Below, in pieces: positions 25,268-33,809 of a stretch of DNA of 64,000 nucleotides (its first letter is position 1; every line of letters starts with the position of its first letter). The stretch is from assembly GCA_934503195.1 (NCBI GenBank), contig CAKSVM010000005.1, positions 4,672 to 68,671 of the forward strand, written 5' to 3'. This stretch comes from an uncultured Eubacteriales bacterium (GTDB taxonomy: Bacteria > Bacillota > Clostridia > Oscillospirales > CAG-272). The translations under genes were made by a program, and so were the position numbers. Under the pieces are notes generated by a model. That model was not told the DNA's origin. It worked only from the letters and a program-made list of their open reading frames with translations, and searched no databases.

Positions 25268-28200
25268 TTATTTCACGAGCCTGAACTCGTATTTTCCCGA
25301 GCCGACAATGATCGGTTTGTCTGTTACTTCAAATGGATTTTCGGGAGCCTTGGATCCGATCCACTTTCCGCTTTTAGGGAGATAAATCTTCGCGCGGGTG
25401 TTCGCCGGGACTTCGAAGCGGCAGACGAGACTATCGTCTTCAAAAGCCCATTCCGACGCGACTGTTCCGCGGATCGAGTCGTAGTGACCCGATGCGCGTC
25501 CGAGATCCTTATTCACGGTCGGGCTGAGGATTATCTTACCGAAGCCGGGAGCTTCGCCGCGGATTCCGAGGACGTGTGAGAAGAGCCATTCGACTGCCGC
25601 TCCGTAGGAATAGTGATTCAGCGAACCCTTGTAGGTGATTTTTCCGTCCTTTTCGTAATAGCCGTCCCAGCACTCGTAGATGCTCGTCGCGCCGTTTTTG
25701 ACCTGATAGAGCCACGACGGGCAGGTCGTCTGGCGGAGCATTCTGAACGCCTGATCGGAATATCCGTTCATCGTCAGCACCGGGAGGATAAGCCCGACGC
25801 CGAGGAATCCGACTCTTATGTTGTATCCGCCCGAGATCACGCTGTCCGCCAGCTTTTTCGCGGCGAGCGGCGCGGTTTTTTCGTCAAAGAGTCCGAAGGC
25901 GAGTCCGATGACCCACGAACACTGCGTGTTGACCTCTCCGGTGTCTGGATGCTTTGAGTTGCCCCAGTATCCGGTTCCGTAGACCTTGGGATCGCATTTC
26001 GTCGAGCCGTCGGGTAGGACGAACTCGCGGTTCCACGCGGCCTTTACCCTGTCCGCCATGCCGGCGAGATAATCACGGTCGGAATCCTTTCCGATAATTC
26101 CGGCCATTTCCGAGAGGAGCCTTAACGAATGCTCTCCGAAGGCCGTTTCGGTGATGACGCAGGGCGTCGTCTCGACGCCGAGCCAGTCGCCGTAGGTGTT
26201 CTTCCCGAAGGTGTTCGGGATGTCGACGTCGATGTAGTTGTTTTTCGAGAAGATCGAGATGATGAGATCGGCGTAGCGTTTCATCGCGGCGTAGTTCGAC
26301 TTTATGAATTCCTTGTCGCCGCTCTGTCTGTACATGAGATAGGGAATTATGACTCCGGCGTCGCTCCAGCCGCCGACCGGGGATTCGCGCGGCTTGTTGT
26401 TCGGCGCGCGGTCGTCGAAATTTCCGTCTGTACTCTGCGAGTCGCGCGTGTCGGCCATGTATTTGTCCATGAACCCGAAGATGTCGGCGAGATACGCGGC
26501 CGTAGCGGCGAATACCTGCGCGTCGCCCGCCCAGCCGAGACGCTCGTCGCGCTGTGGGCAGTCGGTCGGAACCGAGAGAAAGTTGTCGATCATGCTCTGA
26601 CGCGTGTTCTCGACGAATTTGTCGACAAGCACGTCGGGGCAGTCAAAATCTCCGGTGAGCCGCATTTCGGAGCAAAGTACGAGCGCGTTGACCTCTTCAA
26701 TCTCAACGTTTCCATCGGTCGTGAATTCCATATACCTGAATCCGTGGTAAACGAGCGATGGCTCGAAGATCTCCTCACCGTCTCCGGCGAGAATATATAT
26801 GTCGTGGTTTGCGGCGGTGCGGTTGCCGTAGTCGTTGATCGTTCCGGGTGCTCCGGTACGCGGGGTGACGTTTTCGGCGTTGAGGACTTCGGCGTGGCGC
26901 ATAGTGACCTTCGCGCCGCACACGCCCTTTAACTTAAGGCGGCAGATTCCGGCGATGTTCTTGCCGAAATCATAGACTCTGACGCCGGGGAGCGGTTCGG
27001 TGACCGAGATTGGTTCAAGCGTCTCAAAGCACTTCACCTGAGGGCCGCGCTGAGGAACAAGCTTTCCGATCGAAAGCGACTCCATCGTCGTTTCCTTCGC
27101 GTTGACCCATTTTCCCGAATTCTTCATCCGCGCGTCGAAGATCTCGCCGTTGAAGATATCGTCGTATCTGACCGCGCCGTCAGAATCCGAGAGCCAGTCC
27201 GAATCGGTTACGATCCGCTCCTCGCCGTCGTTGTAGGTCAGGATAAGCTCGCCGATGAAGGCCAGAGTCGATCCGGCGTAGTTCATCGCGCGGTTGTACC
27301 AGCCGTGTCCGACAAGCGTTTCAAGCGTGTTTTCGCCCTCGGTGAAAAATTCCGTCACGTCATAGGTCTGATACATCACGCGGCTCTGAACGCGCGTGCG
27401 GCCGGGATTGAAATAAGTGCCGCCGACCTTTTTGCCGTTTATGAAAAGCTCATAGATTCCGGCGGCCGAGGCGTTCATCCGCGCTTTCACGAGGCCTTTC
27501 CGCACCTTGACCGACCGCCTGAAAAGCGGAGTGGGCGCGAAATCAAGCGGGAAAACCGTGTCGGTGCTTTTTATCACGTATCCGTCGCCGTTTATGAAGC
27601 CTCCGGCGAGGATGAGATTCTTGGGATCCGAAAAGTCCTCGTGGATTCTTTCGTCCGACGATTCCAGATCAATTGAGAGAAGCTTTACCTTTGTCGGGAA
27701 GCTCTGCGTGAAGCCGAACCCGCCGCCGCGGATATTGAGCTTTTCCTCAAAGATCGGCTTTCCGTCGAGCGAGACGCTGACCTTTTCGCCCGAGATTATC
27801 GAGAGCTTGTGCCGCGAGTTTTTGTATTTTTCCGCGCCGTAGAGGGAGGTTATGTCCTTTTCGCGAAGTGCAACGGTTCTGCCGTCGACCGATTCCGAGA
27901 GCGTCGCGGTGAGCTTTCCCGAGTCAAGATCGGTGGCGAATTTCACGAGGTAGTAATTTCCCTCGTCCGCCGCGCCGAAGATGAATCCGGACGTGCTGTT
28001 TTCGGAATATCTGAACGAGAATTCGTTTGACGCCGGCTCAAAATTGATGTTAAGCCTGAAATCAACGCCGCGGTTCTCGTAATATGTCTTGCCGAGCGTG
28101 ATCCACTTGGCGTTTTCAAGCGGTTTTCCGATGTATCCGGTCTCGAAAAAGGCCGACGCGGATTCTATTTCGTGTCTTCCCGCATCGCTCTCGGCAACGC

Positions 28201-28462
28201 CTTCGAGCTTCCATTCGTAGCGCGTGAAGCTTTCAAGCTCCGCGCCGCAGGCTATTCCGGTCGTTTCGAGAAGGTCTTCCGAATCGCGCGACTTTGATTC
28301 TTCGAACACCACTCTGCCGGAAGGATCGGTGAGCGTGAGCTTATAGGACGAAAGGACGACGTCATATCCGTCCGAGTCGAGCCTGAACGAAAAGCGTGGA
28401 TTTTTGCCGACGCCGAGCGGCGCGGTGAGAAAGTTTGTTCTGAGATCTGAAAATACTGTCAT
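25268..28462 (-). CDS. Glycoside hydrolase family 78, alpha-L-rhamnosidase
   Basis: Removes terminal alpha-L-rhamnose from plant glycosides, pectin side chains or bacterial polysaccharide. The catalytic (alpha/alpha)6 barrel carries the GH78 signature DCPQRDERLGWAGDAQ (around residue 630) and GGWSDAGVIIPY; upstream are the Bac_rhamnosid beta domains (INGKKVGGTYFNPGRT). Residues ~130-285 look like a LamG-type beta sandwich inserted in the N-terminal part. It is 1064 residues long. There is no signal peptide, so it should act in the cytoplasm on imported oligosaccharides. Start ATG 28462 has AGGTGG 7 nt upstream; an ATG 6 nt earlier is too close to it. Confidence 0.94.
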   Translation of the reverse strand: MTVFSDLRTNFLTAPLGVGKNPRFSFRLDSDGYDVVLSSYKLTLTDPSGRVVFEESKSRDSEDLLETTGIACGAELESFTRYEWKLEGVAESDAGRHEIESASAFFETGYIGKPLENAKWITLGKTYYENRGVDFRLNINFEPASNEFSFRYSENSTSGFIFGAADEGNYYLVKFATDLDSGKLTATLSESVDGRTVALREKDITSLYGAEKYKNSRHKLSIISGEKVSVSLDGKPIFEEKLNIRGGGFGFTQSFPTKVKLLSIDLESSDERIHEDFSDPKNLILAGGFINGDGYVIKSTDTVFPLDFAPTPLFRRSVKVRKGLVKARMNASAAGIYELFINGKKVGGTYFNPGRTRVQSRVMYQTYDVTEFFTEGENTLETLVGHGWYNRAMNYAGSTLAFIGELILTYNDGEERIVTDSDWLSDSDGAVRYDDIFNGEIFDARMKNSGKWVNAKETTMESLSIGKLVPQRGPQVKCFETLEPISVTEPLPGVRVYDFGKNIAGICRLKLKGVCGAKVTMRHAEVLNAENVTPRTGAPGTINDYGNRTAANHDIYILAGDGEEIFEPSLVYHGFRYMEFTTDGNVEIEEVNALVLCSEMRLTGDFDCPDVLVDKFVENTRQSMIDNFLSVPTDCPQRDERLGWAGDAQVFAATAAYLADIFGFMDKYMADTRDSQSTDGNFDDRAPNNKPRESPVGGWSDAGVIIPYLMYRQSGDKEFIKSNYAAMKRYADLIISIFSKNNYIDVDIPNTFGKNTYGDWLGVETTPCVITETAFGEHSLRLLSEMAGIIGKDSDRDYLAGMADRVKAAWNREFVLPDGSTKCDPKVYGTGYWGNSKHPDTGEVNTQCSWVIGLAFGLFDEKTAPLAAKKLADSVISGGYNIRVGFLGVGLILPVLTMNGYSDQAFRMLRQTTCPSWLYQVKNGATSIYECWDGYYEKDGKITYKGSLNHYSYGAAVEWLFSHVLGIRGEAPGFGKIILSPTVNKDLGRASGHYDSIRGTVASEWAFEDDSLVCRFEVPANTRAKIYLPKSGKWIGSKAPENPFEVTDKPIIVGSGKYEFRLVK

Positions 28463-28495
28463 GATCATACCACCTAATATTAAATTTATGGTATA

Positions 28496-28524
28496 ATTCT
28501 AGCAGACCAAAGCGGCTTTGTCAA
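28496..28524 (-). promoter_or_regulatory. Promoter of the rhamnosidase gene
   Basis: Minus-strand TTGACA (28519-28524), a 17-bp spacer and TAGAAT (28496-28501), 33 bp before the start codon. Confidence 0.8.
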
Positions 28525-28555
28525 TGCAAAGTTTTTCGGATTTTTCCGCGGAAAT

Positions 28556-28975
28556 TTAACGCGGACTCGCGGCGGCCTTCTCAATCAGTCCGACCGCGTC
28601 GCGGATGAGCGCGGTGAGCGGCAGATCCCCGACTCCCGCGACCATGTTGTCGCAGCGGTTGACCGGAATCAGAACCCTGGCGGCGCCGCTCTGTCCGACG
28701 GCCTTCGCCATCTTTGGCGTGACCTCGCCGCAGAGCGAGTCGGCGATGACTATCCCGACCGGACCCGCGATGACGTTGGCGCGCTTCACGTTCACAACGA
28801 CCGGATTTTCCCCGGTCGCCGCGTAGTCCGGCGAGGATTTCAGCATATTTGCCGTGGCGATCGAGTTTGTTCCGACCGCCGTGATCTCGGCGTCAGGAAT
28901 CCTCTCGCGTATCGCGTCGATGAGCTGCGAGCCGATCCGCCCGCCCTGACCGTCGATTACGAGGATTTTTATCAT
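28556..28975 (-). CDS. DUF3842 family protein
   Basis: A 139-residue soluble protein of unknown function with a Rossmann-like start (ILVIDGQGGRIGSQL) and the family blocks AVGTNSIATANML, GPVGIVIADSLCGEVTPKMA and LIPVNRCDNMVAG. DUF3842 is typical of anaerobic clostridia. The start overlaps the stop of the amidohydrolase gene (ATGA), so the two are co-translated. Confidence 0.87.
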   Translation of the reverse strand: MIKILVIDGQGGRIGSQLIDAIRERIPDAEITAVGTNSIATANMLKSSPDYAATGENPVVVNVKRANVIAGPVGIVIADSLCGEVTPKMAKAVGQSGAARVLIPVNRCDNMVAGVGDLPLTALIRDAVGLIEKAAASPR

Positions 28976-29775
28976 TTCTTCTCTCCGACGAGCTTTATCG
29001 CGTTTTCTGAGAGAATTTTCTTCATAAGATTCTCGGGAAGCTCAAGCGAATCCAGATATTCAAGCGATTCCTTAGGCGTGAACCACGGAAAATCGCTTCC
29101 GAAAAGGATATGATCAGGATCGTGCGCGAGGAGCATACGCTTTGCCTGAGCCTTGTCAAGGTCGAACGGCGCGGCGAGCGACGTGTCGATCCAGATGTTC
29201 TTCCGGCCGATTAAAAGTTTTTCTACGCTGTTCCAGAGACGGTTCGCGCCCATGTGAGCCGCGACGAGCTTAAGAGCCGGGAATTTTTCGCTGACCCTCA
29301 CGATCCGCTCGGGTGTGCAGTGGATGAAATCCGGCGAGTAGAAATCCCAGCCGGAGTGAGTGACGACGAAGAAATCGTTTTCGATCGCCGCCTCGAATAC
29401 CGCGTCGAACTTCGGATCGTCGATCGCGCACTCCATGTAGTCCGGGTGGAGCTTTATGCCCTTTATCCCGGCCCCGGCGAGTCTTTTGGCCTCGGATTTT
29501 ATGTTTTCGCTGTAAGGATTGAGCGAGCCGAGTGAATAGAGGCGCGGATTCTTTGAGCATTCAATCGCGAAATCGTTGACCTTATGCTCCTGATGCGGAT
29601 TCGTCGCGATATTGAGTATGACCGAATAGTCTACGCCGTACTCGTCCATATGCGCGATGAGATCGGGTACCTTGCCGTTTCCGACGTTTTTTATGTTGCC
29701 GCAGGCGGCGAGCCTCGGAACAGCCTTTTCGGCCAGCGCGTCGGGAAAAGCGTGTGAATGGAAATCAATAATCAA
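28972..29775 (-). CDS. Amidohydrolase family metal-dependent hydrolase
   Basis: TIM-barrel hydrolase or decarboxylase of the amidohydrolase_2 type, 267 residues. Metal ligands are visible in IDFHSH at the N-terminus (HxH), THSG, AAHMG and GSDFPW near the C-terminus. The substrate is unknown. The start is taken as TTG 29775, directly before the HxH strand with AAAAAGGGA about 10 nt upstream; the open frame continues 47 codons further but that part is AT-rich, hydrophobic and overlaps promoter sequence. Stop overlaps DUF3842. Confidence 0.82.
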   Translation of the reverse strand: MIIDFHSHAFPDALAEKAVPRLAACGNIKNVGNGKVPDLIAHMDEYGVDYSVILNIATNPHQEHKVNDFAIECSKNPRLYSLGSLNPYSENIKSEAKRLAGAGIKGIKLHPDYMECAIDDPKFDAVFEAAIENDFFVVTHSGWDFYSPDFIHCTPERIVRVSEKFPALKLVAAHMGANRLWNSVEKLLIGRKNIWIDTSLAAPFDLDKAQAKRMLLAHDPDHILFGSDFPWFTPKESLEYLDSLELPENLMKKILSENAIKLVGEKK

Positions 29776-29812
29776 CTTTATCAAGTCCCTTTTTGAAAAT
29801 GTTGTAAACTTT

Positions 29813-29840
29813 ATTATAGCACAATTCAGGCCGCTATAAA
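29813..29840 (-). promoter_or_regulatory. Possible promoter of the amidohydrolase/DUF3842 pair, with overlapping hairpin
   Basis: Minus-strand TGC-TATAAT (-10 at 29813-29818) with a weak TTTATA (29835-29840) 16 bp upstream. The same DNA on the plus strand forms CCGCT-ataaa-AGCGG followed by six T (29831-29851), a terminator-like element with no upstream plus-strand gene. Confidence 0.45.
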
Positions 29841-29924
29841 AGCGGTTTTTTGTGAATAAACTAAAATAGTGCAAAAAGCTTATAAAAAGTCTGTGAATTT
29901 CCAAAATCAGGTACAAATTGCATA

Positions 29925-29953
29925 TTGAAAAAATTCCCCGTATGGTTTATAAT
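29925..29953 (+). promoter_or_regulatory. Promoter of the sodium-pump decarboxylase operon
   Basis: TTGAAA (29925-29930), a 17-bp spacer and TATAAT (29948-29953). A ~105-nt leader precedes the first gene. Confidence 0.75.
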
Positions 29954-30064
29954 ATTTATATAATGGGGAAGAATAGTGTTTATCTATTTGAGGGCGTTCC
30001 GAACGCGTCCCTGAATACCTGAACTCTCACAAAAATCCATTCAAATTTACTTGGAGGTCAATAC

Positions 30065-31534
30065 ATGGGAAACAAAACGCACGAGTTCAAATCGGCGGCC
30101 GAGCTTCGCGCTCTCTTTGAGAACGAAGCTTCCACCGCTAAAGAGCGCATAGCATCGCTTTTCGACGAGGGAACCTTCGCCGAGACCGGGGCTTACGCGC
30201 ACAGAGTCGCCGCTGAGATAGGCGGCACGGAAGGCGAGCTTGAGGGAGTCATCTGCGGCTACGGCGCGATCGACGGACGTCTGGTATTCGCTTTCGCTCA
30301 GGATTTCTCCCGCATGAAGGGCGCGGTCGGATCGATGCAGGCCAAGAAGATCTGTGATCTTTACGATCTGGCAATCAAGAACGCGGCCCCGGTCATCGGA
30401 ATCTTCGACAGCGCGGGCGCGTATGTGCTTGAGGGTGTCGAGGCTCTGGCCGGCTACGGACGCATTATGAAGAAGGTCGCCTCGGCTTCGGGGCTCATTC
30501 CGCAGATCGCGGTTGTCGCGGGAGTATGCGGCGGCGCGATGGCGACGGTCGCCTCGATGTTCGATTTCGTCATCGGCGCTGAGAAGGAAGGAAGCTTCTA
30601 CGTCAATCCTCCCTTTGTTCTCAACAATCTCGAAAAGGGCGCGAAGCTCGGCGAGATCGCGACCGCGGCCAAGGGCGGTTCGGTTGATGTGGTAAGTTCG
30701 GATGCCGCTGAAGCCCTCACCTATGTCAGAAAGCTCCTCTCCTATATCCCGCAGAACAACGCTGACGGAACGGCGTACGCCCGGACTAACGACGAGATCA
30801 ACCGTCTTGTCGATATCGACTCGATAATCTCGGCCGAGAACTACTCGATGGCTGACGTTATCAAAGCGATCTCGGACGACGCGGCCTTCCTTGAGATCGG
30901 TGCTGACTGGGCGAAGTCGATGCTCACCGGATTCGTCACGCTCAACGGAATGGTTGTCGGCGTTGTCGCGAACCAGCCGGCTGAAAACGGCGGCAAGCTA
31001 ACCGGATGCGCGGCGAAGAAGGCGGCGAAGTTCATCTCCTTCTGCGACTGCTTCAATGTCCCGGTACTCACTCTCGTTGACACCGAGGGCTACGAGGTCT
31101 CGGTCGAGGCTGAAAAGGCTCAGTATTCCGCGGCTCTCGCAAAGCTCGCTTCGGCTTACGCCATGAGCGACAACGCGAAGGTCACGGTCGTTCTCGGCAA
31201 GGCTTACGGCGCGGCTTACACGCTTATGGGATCAAAGTCGATCGGCGCGGACATCGCTTTCGCGGCGGATTCGGCGAAGATCAGCGCGATGCCGACCGCT
31301 TCGGCAGTCGCTTTCGCGTGGAACGACAAGGTCACCGACAACGCAAAGCGTTCCGAGGTTGAGGCTGAGTGGGACAGCGTGATGGCTTCTCCGGTCATCG
31401 CGGCGAAGTCGGGAGAGATCGACGATATCATCTCGCTTGACGAGCTTCGTCAGCGCACCGCGGCCGCGTTTGAGATGCTCGGCGCGAAGAACGCTCTCAT
31501 CCCCGCTAAGCGTCACAACAACCTCCCCCTGTAA
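30065..31534 (+). CDS. Acyl-CoA carboxyltransferase subunit (methylmalonyl-CoA decarboxylase alpha-like)
   Basis: Biotin-dependent carboxyltransferase with two crotonase-like halves. Expected role: move the carboxyl group from an acyl-CoA such as methylmalonyl-CoA to biotin on the carrier protein at 31973. The first half has DSAGAYVLEGVEALAGYG and VCGGAMATVAS; the second has LNGMVVGVVANQPAENGG, FISFCDCFNVPVLTLVDTEGYE and KAYGAAYTLMGSKSIGAD. Differences from classical enzymes: GGARIQEG becomes AGAYVLEG, KAYGGAY becomes KAYGAAY, and the D-x-PGF motif is DTEGY. Length 489 is about 20-30 short. First gene of the operon; GGAGG precedes the ATG. The acyl-CoA substrate is uncertain. Confidence 0.85.
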   Translation: MGNKTHEFKSAAELRALFENEASTAKERIASLFDEGTFAETGAYAHRVAAEIGGTEGELEGVICGYGAIDGRLVFAFAQDFSRMKGAVGSMQAKKICDLYDLAIKNAAPVIGIFDSAGAYVLEGVEALAGYGRIMKKVASASGLIPQIAVVAGVCGGAMATVASMFDFVIGAEKEGSFYVNPPFVLNNLEKGAKLGEIATAAKGGSVDVVSSDAAEALTYVRKLLSYIPQNNADGTAYARTNDEINRLVDIDSIISAENYSMADVIKAISDDAAFLEIGADWAKSMLTGFVTLNGMVVGVVANQPAENGGKLTGCAAKKAAKFISFCDCFNVPVLTLVDTEGYEVSVEAEKAQYSAALAKLASAYAMSDNAKVTVVLGKAYGAAYTLMGSKSIGADIAFAADSAKISAMPTASAVAFAWNDKVTDNAKRSEVEAEWDSVMASPVIAAKSGEIDDIISLDELRQRTAAAFEMLGAKNALIPAKRHNNLPL

Positions 31535-31549
31535 AATAGGAGGCACGCA

Positions 31550-31948
31550 ATGAATTTTAATTACCTTCCGCTGCTCACCGCCGCCGCCGCGGCGACCGAT
31601 CTCATGAACAACCCGATGTCGTTCGGCGAGCGCGTTTTAATGGGACTTCAGGTCACGCTTTTCGGAATGGCGGTAGTATTCGCGGTTCTGATTCTCCTCT
31701 GGGGAATTCTTGAAATCTTCCGCGTACTTTTCTACGAGCTTCCGAAGAAGAAGGCCGAGGCCGCGAAGCCCGCTGAACCCGAGGCTCCCGCTCCGGCTCC
31801 GGCCGAAGAGCCTGTCATGGCGGTCGAAGAGACCGGGACTGACGACGCCGAGATAGTCGCCGCGATCACAGCCGCGATTTCGGTAGTCATGGACAAACCG
31901 CAGACATCCTTCAGAGTCGTGTCGTTCAGACGCACGGCATCGAAATAA
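31550..31948 (+). CDS. OadG/MmdD-type small membrane subunit of the Na+-pump decarboxylase
   Basis: A 132-residue subunit thought to hold the carboxyltransferase on the membrane beta subunit. One transmembrane helix (~33-55, LQVTLFGMAVVFAVLILLWG), an Ala/Pro/Glu-rich flexible linker (~68-95), and a C-terminal helix-rich DDAEIVAAITAAISVVM motif shared by delta/gamma subunits. GGAGG lies upstream. It sits between the alpha subunit and the biotin carrier. Confidence 0.9.
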   Translation: MNFNYLPLLTAAAAATDLMNNPMSFGERVLMGLQVTLFGMAVVFAVLILLWGILEIFRVLFYELPKKKAEAAKPAEPEAPAPAPAEEPVMAVEETGTDDAEIVAAITAAISVVMDKPQTSFRVVSFRRTASK

Positions 31949-31972
31949 TGATAGTTAAAAGGAGATACTACA

Positions 31973-32353
31973 ATGAGAAAATTCAATGTAACCGTAAACG
32001 GTACCGCTTATGAAGTAGAAGTCGAAGAGGTCGAGGCTGGCGCGTCGGCTCCCGCGGCCGCTCCGGCAGCAGCACCCGCGGCCGCTCCCAAGGCAGCTCC
32101 GGCTCCCAAGAAGGCAGCCGCTCCGGCAGGCGCGCAGGGATCTGTCAAGGTCGCTTCCCCGATGCCCGGCACCATCCTCAAGATGAACGTTACCGCTGGT
32201 CAGAAGATCACCAAGGGCGATGTAATCTGCGTCCTTGAGGCAATGAAGATGGAGAACGACATTCCCGCTCCTCAGGACGGCGTGGTCGCTTCGGTCAACG
32301 TACAGAAGGGTGCTTCGGTCAACTCCGGAGACGTACTCGTAACTCTTAACTGA
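31973..32353 (+). CDS. Biotin carboxyl carrier protein of the decarboxylase
   Basis: A 126-residue carrier with an N-terminal strand domain (1-22), an Ala/Pro linker (~23-55) that acts as a swinging arm, and a biotinyl domain (~57-126) with EAMKMEND; the biotinylated lysine is Lys92. It should shuttle CO2 from both carboxyltransferases to the membrane subunit. A strong AAAAGGAG site precedes the ATG. Confidence 0.96.
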   Translation: MRKFNVTVNGTAYEVEVEEVEAGASAPAAAPAAAPAAAPKAAPAPKKAAAPAGAQGSVKVASPMPGTILKMNVTAGQKITKGDVICVLEAMKMENDIPAPQDGVVASVNVQKGASVNSGDVLVTLN

Positions 32354-32384
32354 TTACCTCGAATAAGAACAGAGAGGTAATCAA

Positions 32385-33563
32385 ATGTTAGATACAATTA
32401 TCAACTTCCTTGGCTCCACCGGTGTCGCAAGGCTCGTTGAAGATCCGGTCTTCCTTGTGAAGACGCTGATCATGTACGCGATCGTCATCGTGCTTTTCTA
32501 CCTCGCGATCGTAAAGGGCTTCGAGCCGCTGCTGCTGCTCCCGATCTCGTTCGGAATGCTGCTGGCCAACCTTCCCGGCGCGAACATGATGCATCTTGAC
32601 TGGTTTCTGCAAAAAGAGATCGACTGGGGCTACATCCTCAATCACGGCGGACTCATCGACTACCTTTACATTGGAGTCAAGCTCGGAATCTATCCGTCCC
32701 TCATATTCATGGGCGTCGGCGCGATGACCGACTTCACCGCGCTGATCTCTAACCCGAAGAGCCTTCTCATGGGCGCGGGCGCGCAGCTCGGCGTCTTCGT
32801 GGCCTTCTTCGGCGCGCTTCTCATCGGATTCGTTCCGAACGCGGCGGCTTCGATCGGTATCATCGGCGGCGCGGATGGCCCTACGGCAATCCTTGTCACC
32901 AAGACTCTCGCTCCCGCGCTTCTCGGTGCGATCGCGATCGCGGCTTACTCCTACATGGCACTCATCCCGATCATCCAGCCTCCCTTCATGAAGCTCCTCA
33001 CGACCAAGAAAGAGCGTGAGATCGTCATGACCGCGCTCCGTCCGGTTTCGAGAACCGAAAAGATCATCTTCCCGGTACTCGTCGCTATAGTCGTTTCGAT
33101 CATTCTTCCTGACGCGGCTCCGCTTATCGGATTCCTCATGTTCGGAAACCTCCTCAACGTCTCGGGCGTCGCTGACCGTCTCTCGAAGACCGCGCAGAAC
33201 GAGCTTATGAATATCGTCACGATATTCCTCGGCGTCTCGGTCGGCGCGACCGCGTCGGCTGACAACTTCCTGAAGCCCCAGACCATCGCCATCATCTGTC
33301 TCGGTCTTGTGGCGTTCTCGATCTCGACCTGCGGCGGACTTCTCACCGCGAAGATCATGTGCATCGTCACAAAGGGCAAGATCAACCCGCTTATCGGTTC
33401 GGCAGGCGTTTCGGCGGTTCCCATGGCCGCGCGTGTTTCGCAGATCGAAGGTCAGAAGGCTAACCCCGCAAACTTCCTTCTCATGCACGCAATGGGTCCG
33501 AACGTCGCGGGCGTCATCGGCTCGGCAGTCGCCGCCGGCGTCTTCCTTTCGATGTTCAAATAA
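32385..33563 (+). CDS. Na+-translocating decarboxylase beta subunit
   Basis: Membrane subunit that decarboxylates carboxybiotin and exports Na+. It has 392 residues with roughly nine to eleven membrane segments. The OadB/MmdB/GcdB hallmarks are [17 protein letters not shown] (~163-179, including the Na+-binding Asp), [14 protein letters not shown] and [16 protein letters not shown] (~344-359), and [24 protein letters not shown] lies upstream. With its partners this gives a sodium motive force from decarboxylation. Confidence 0.96.
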   Translation: MLDTIINFLGSTGVARLVEDPVFLVKTLIMYAIVIVLFYLAIVKGFEPLLLLPISFGMLLANLPGANMMHLDWFLQKEIDWGYILNHGGLIDYLYIGVKLGIYPSLIFMGVGAMTDFTALISNPKSLLMGAGAQLGVFVAFFGALLIGFVPNAAASIGIIGGADGPTAILVTKTLAPALLGAIAIAAYSYMALIPIIQPPFMKLLTTKKEREIVMTALRPVSRTEKIIFPVLVAIVVSIILPDAAPLIGFLMFGNLLNVSGVADRLSKTAQNELMNIVTIFLGVSVGATASADNFLKPQTIAIICLGLVAFSISTCGGLLTAKIMCIVTKGKINPLIGSAGVSAVPMAARVSQIEGQKANPANFLLMHAMGPNVAGVIGSAVAAGVFLSMFK

Positions 33564-33577
33564 TTTTATTATAGTCA

Positions 33578-33618
33578 GGGGCGGGAGACCCCTTTTAAGG
33601 AAAGAGGTCTCCCGCCCC
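33578..33618 (+). terminator. Hairpin between the beta subunit and oadA genes
   Basis: A 13-bp perfect stem (GGGGCGGGAGACC and its complement) with a partly self-pairing AT-rich loop, 15 bp after the beta-subunit stop. A C-rich rather than T-rich tract follows, then 190 bp of AT-richer DNA without a recognisable gene or strong promoter before the next start. It may terminate partially or stabilise the upstream mRNA end. Confidence 0.6.
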
Positions 33619-33809
33619 CGACACCCCCACCCTCCCCCAAACCTTTTTAAGCAATAGGTTATTGCAGTTGATTGTTAGTTCCGAAAAACGTGTTAGCTTC
33701 TGGATATAGCAGACTCAATTACTGCGATATCTTAAAAAGTAGTTTATTAAGGGAAGAGTTTTCAACGTTCCGAATATTCACTATACCGATTCATGGAGGA
33801 ATAATATAA

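Noticed and set aside
29776..29916. N-terminal extension of the amidohydrolase
   Set aside because: AT-rich, hydrophobic and overlapping the promoter and a terminator-like hairpin; the HxH metal strand normally begins within the first ten residues.
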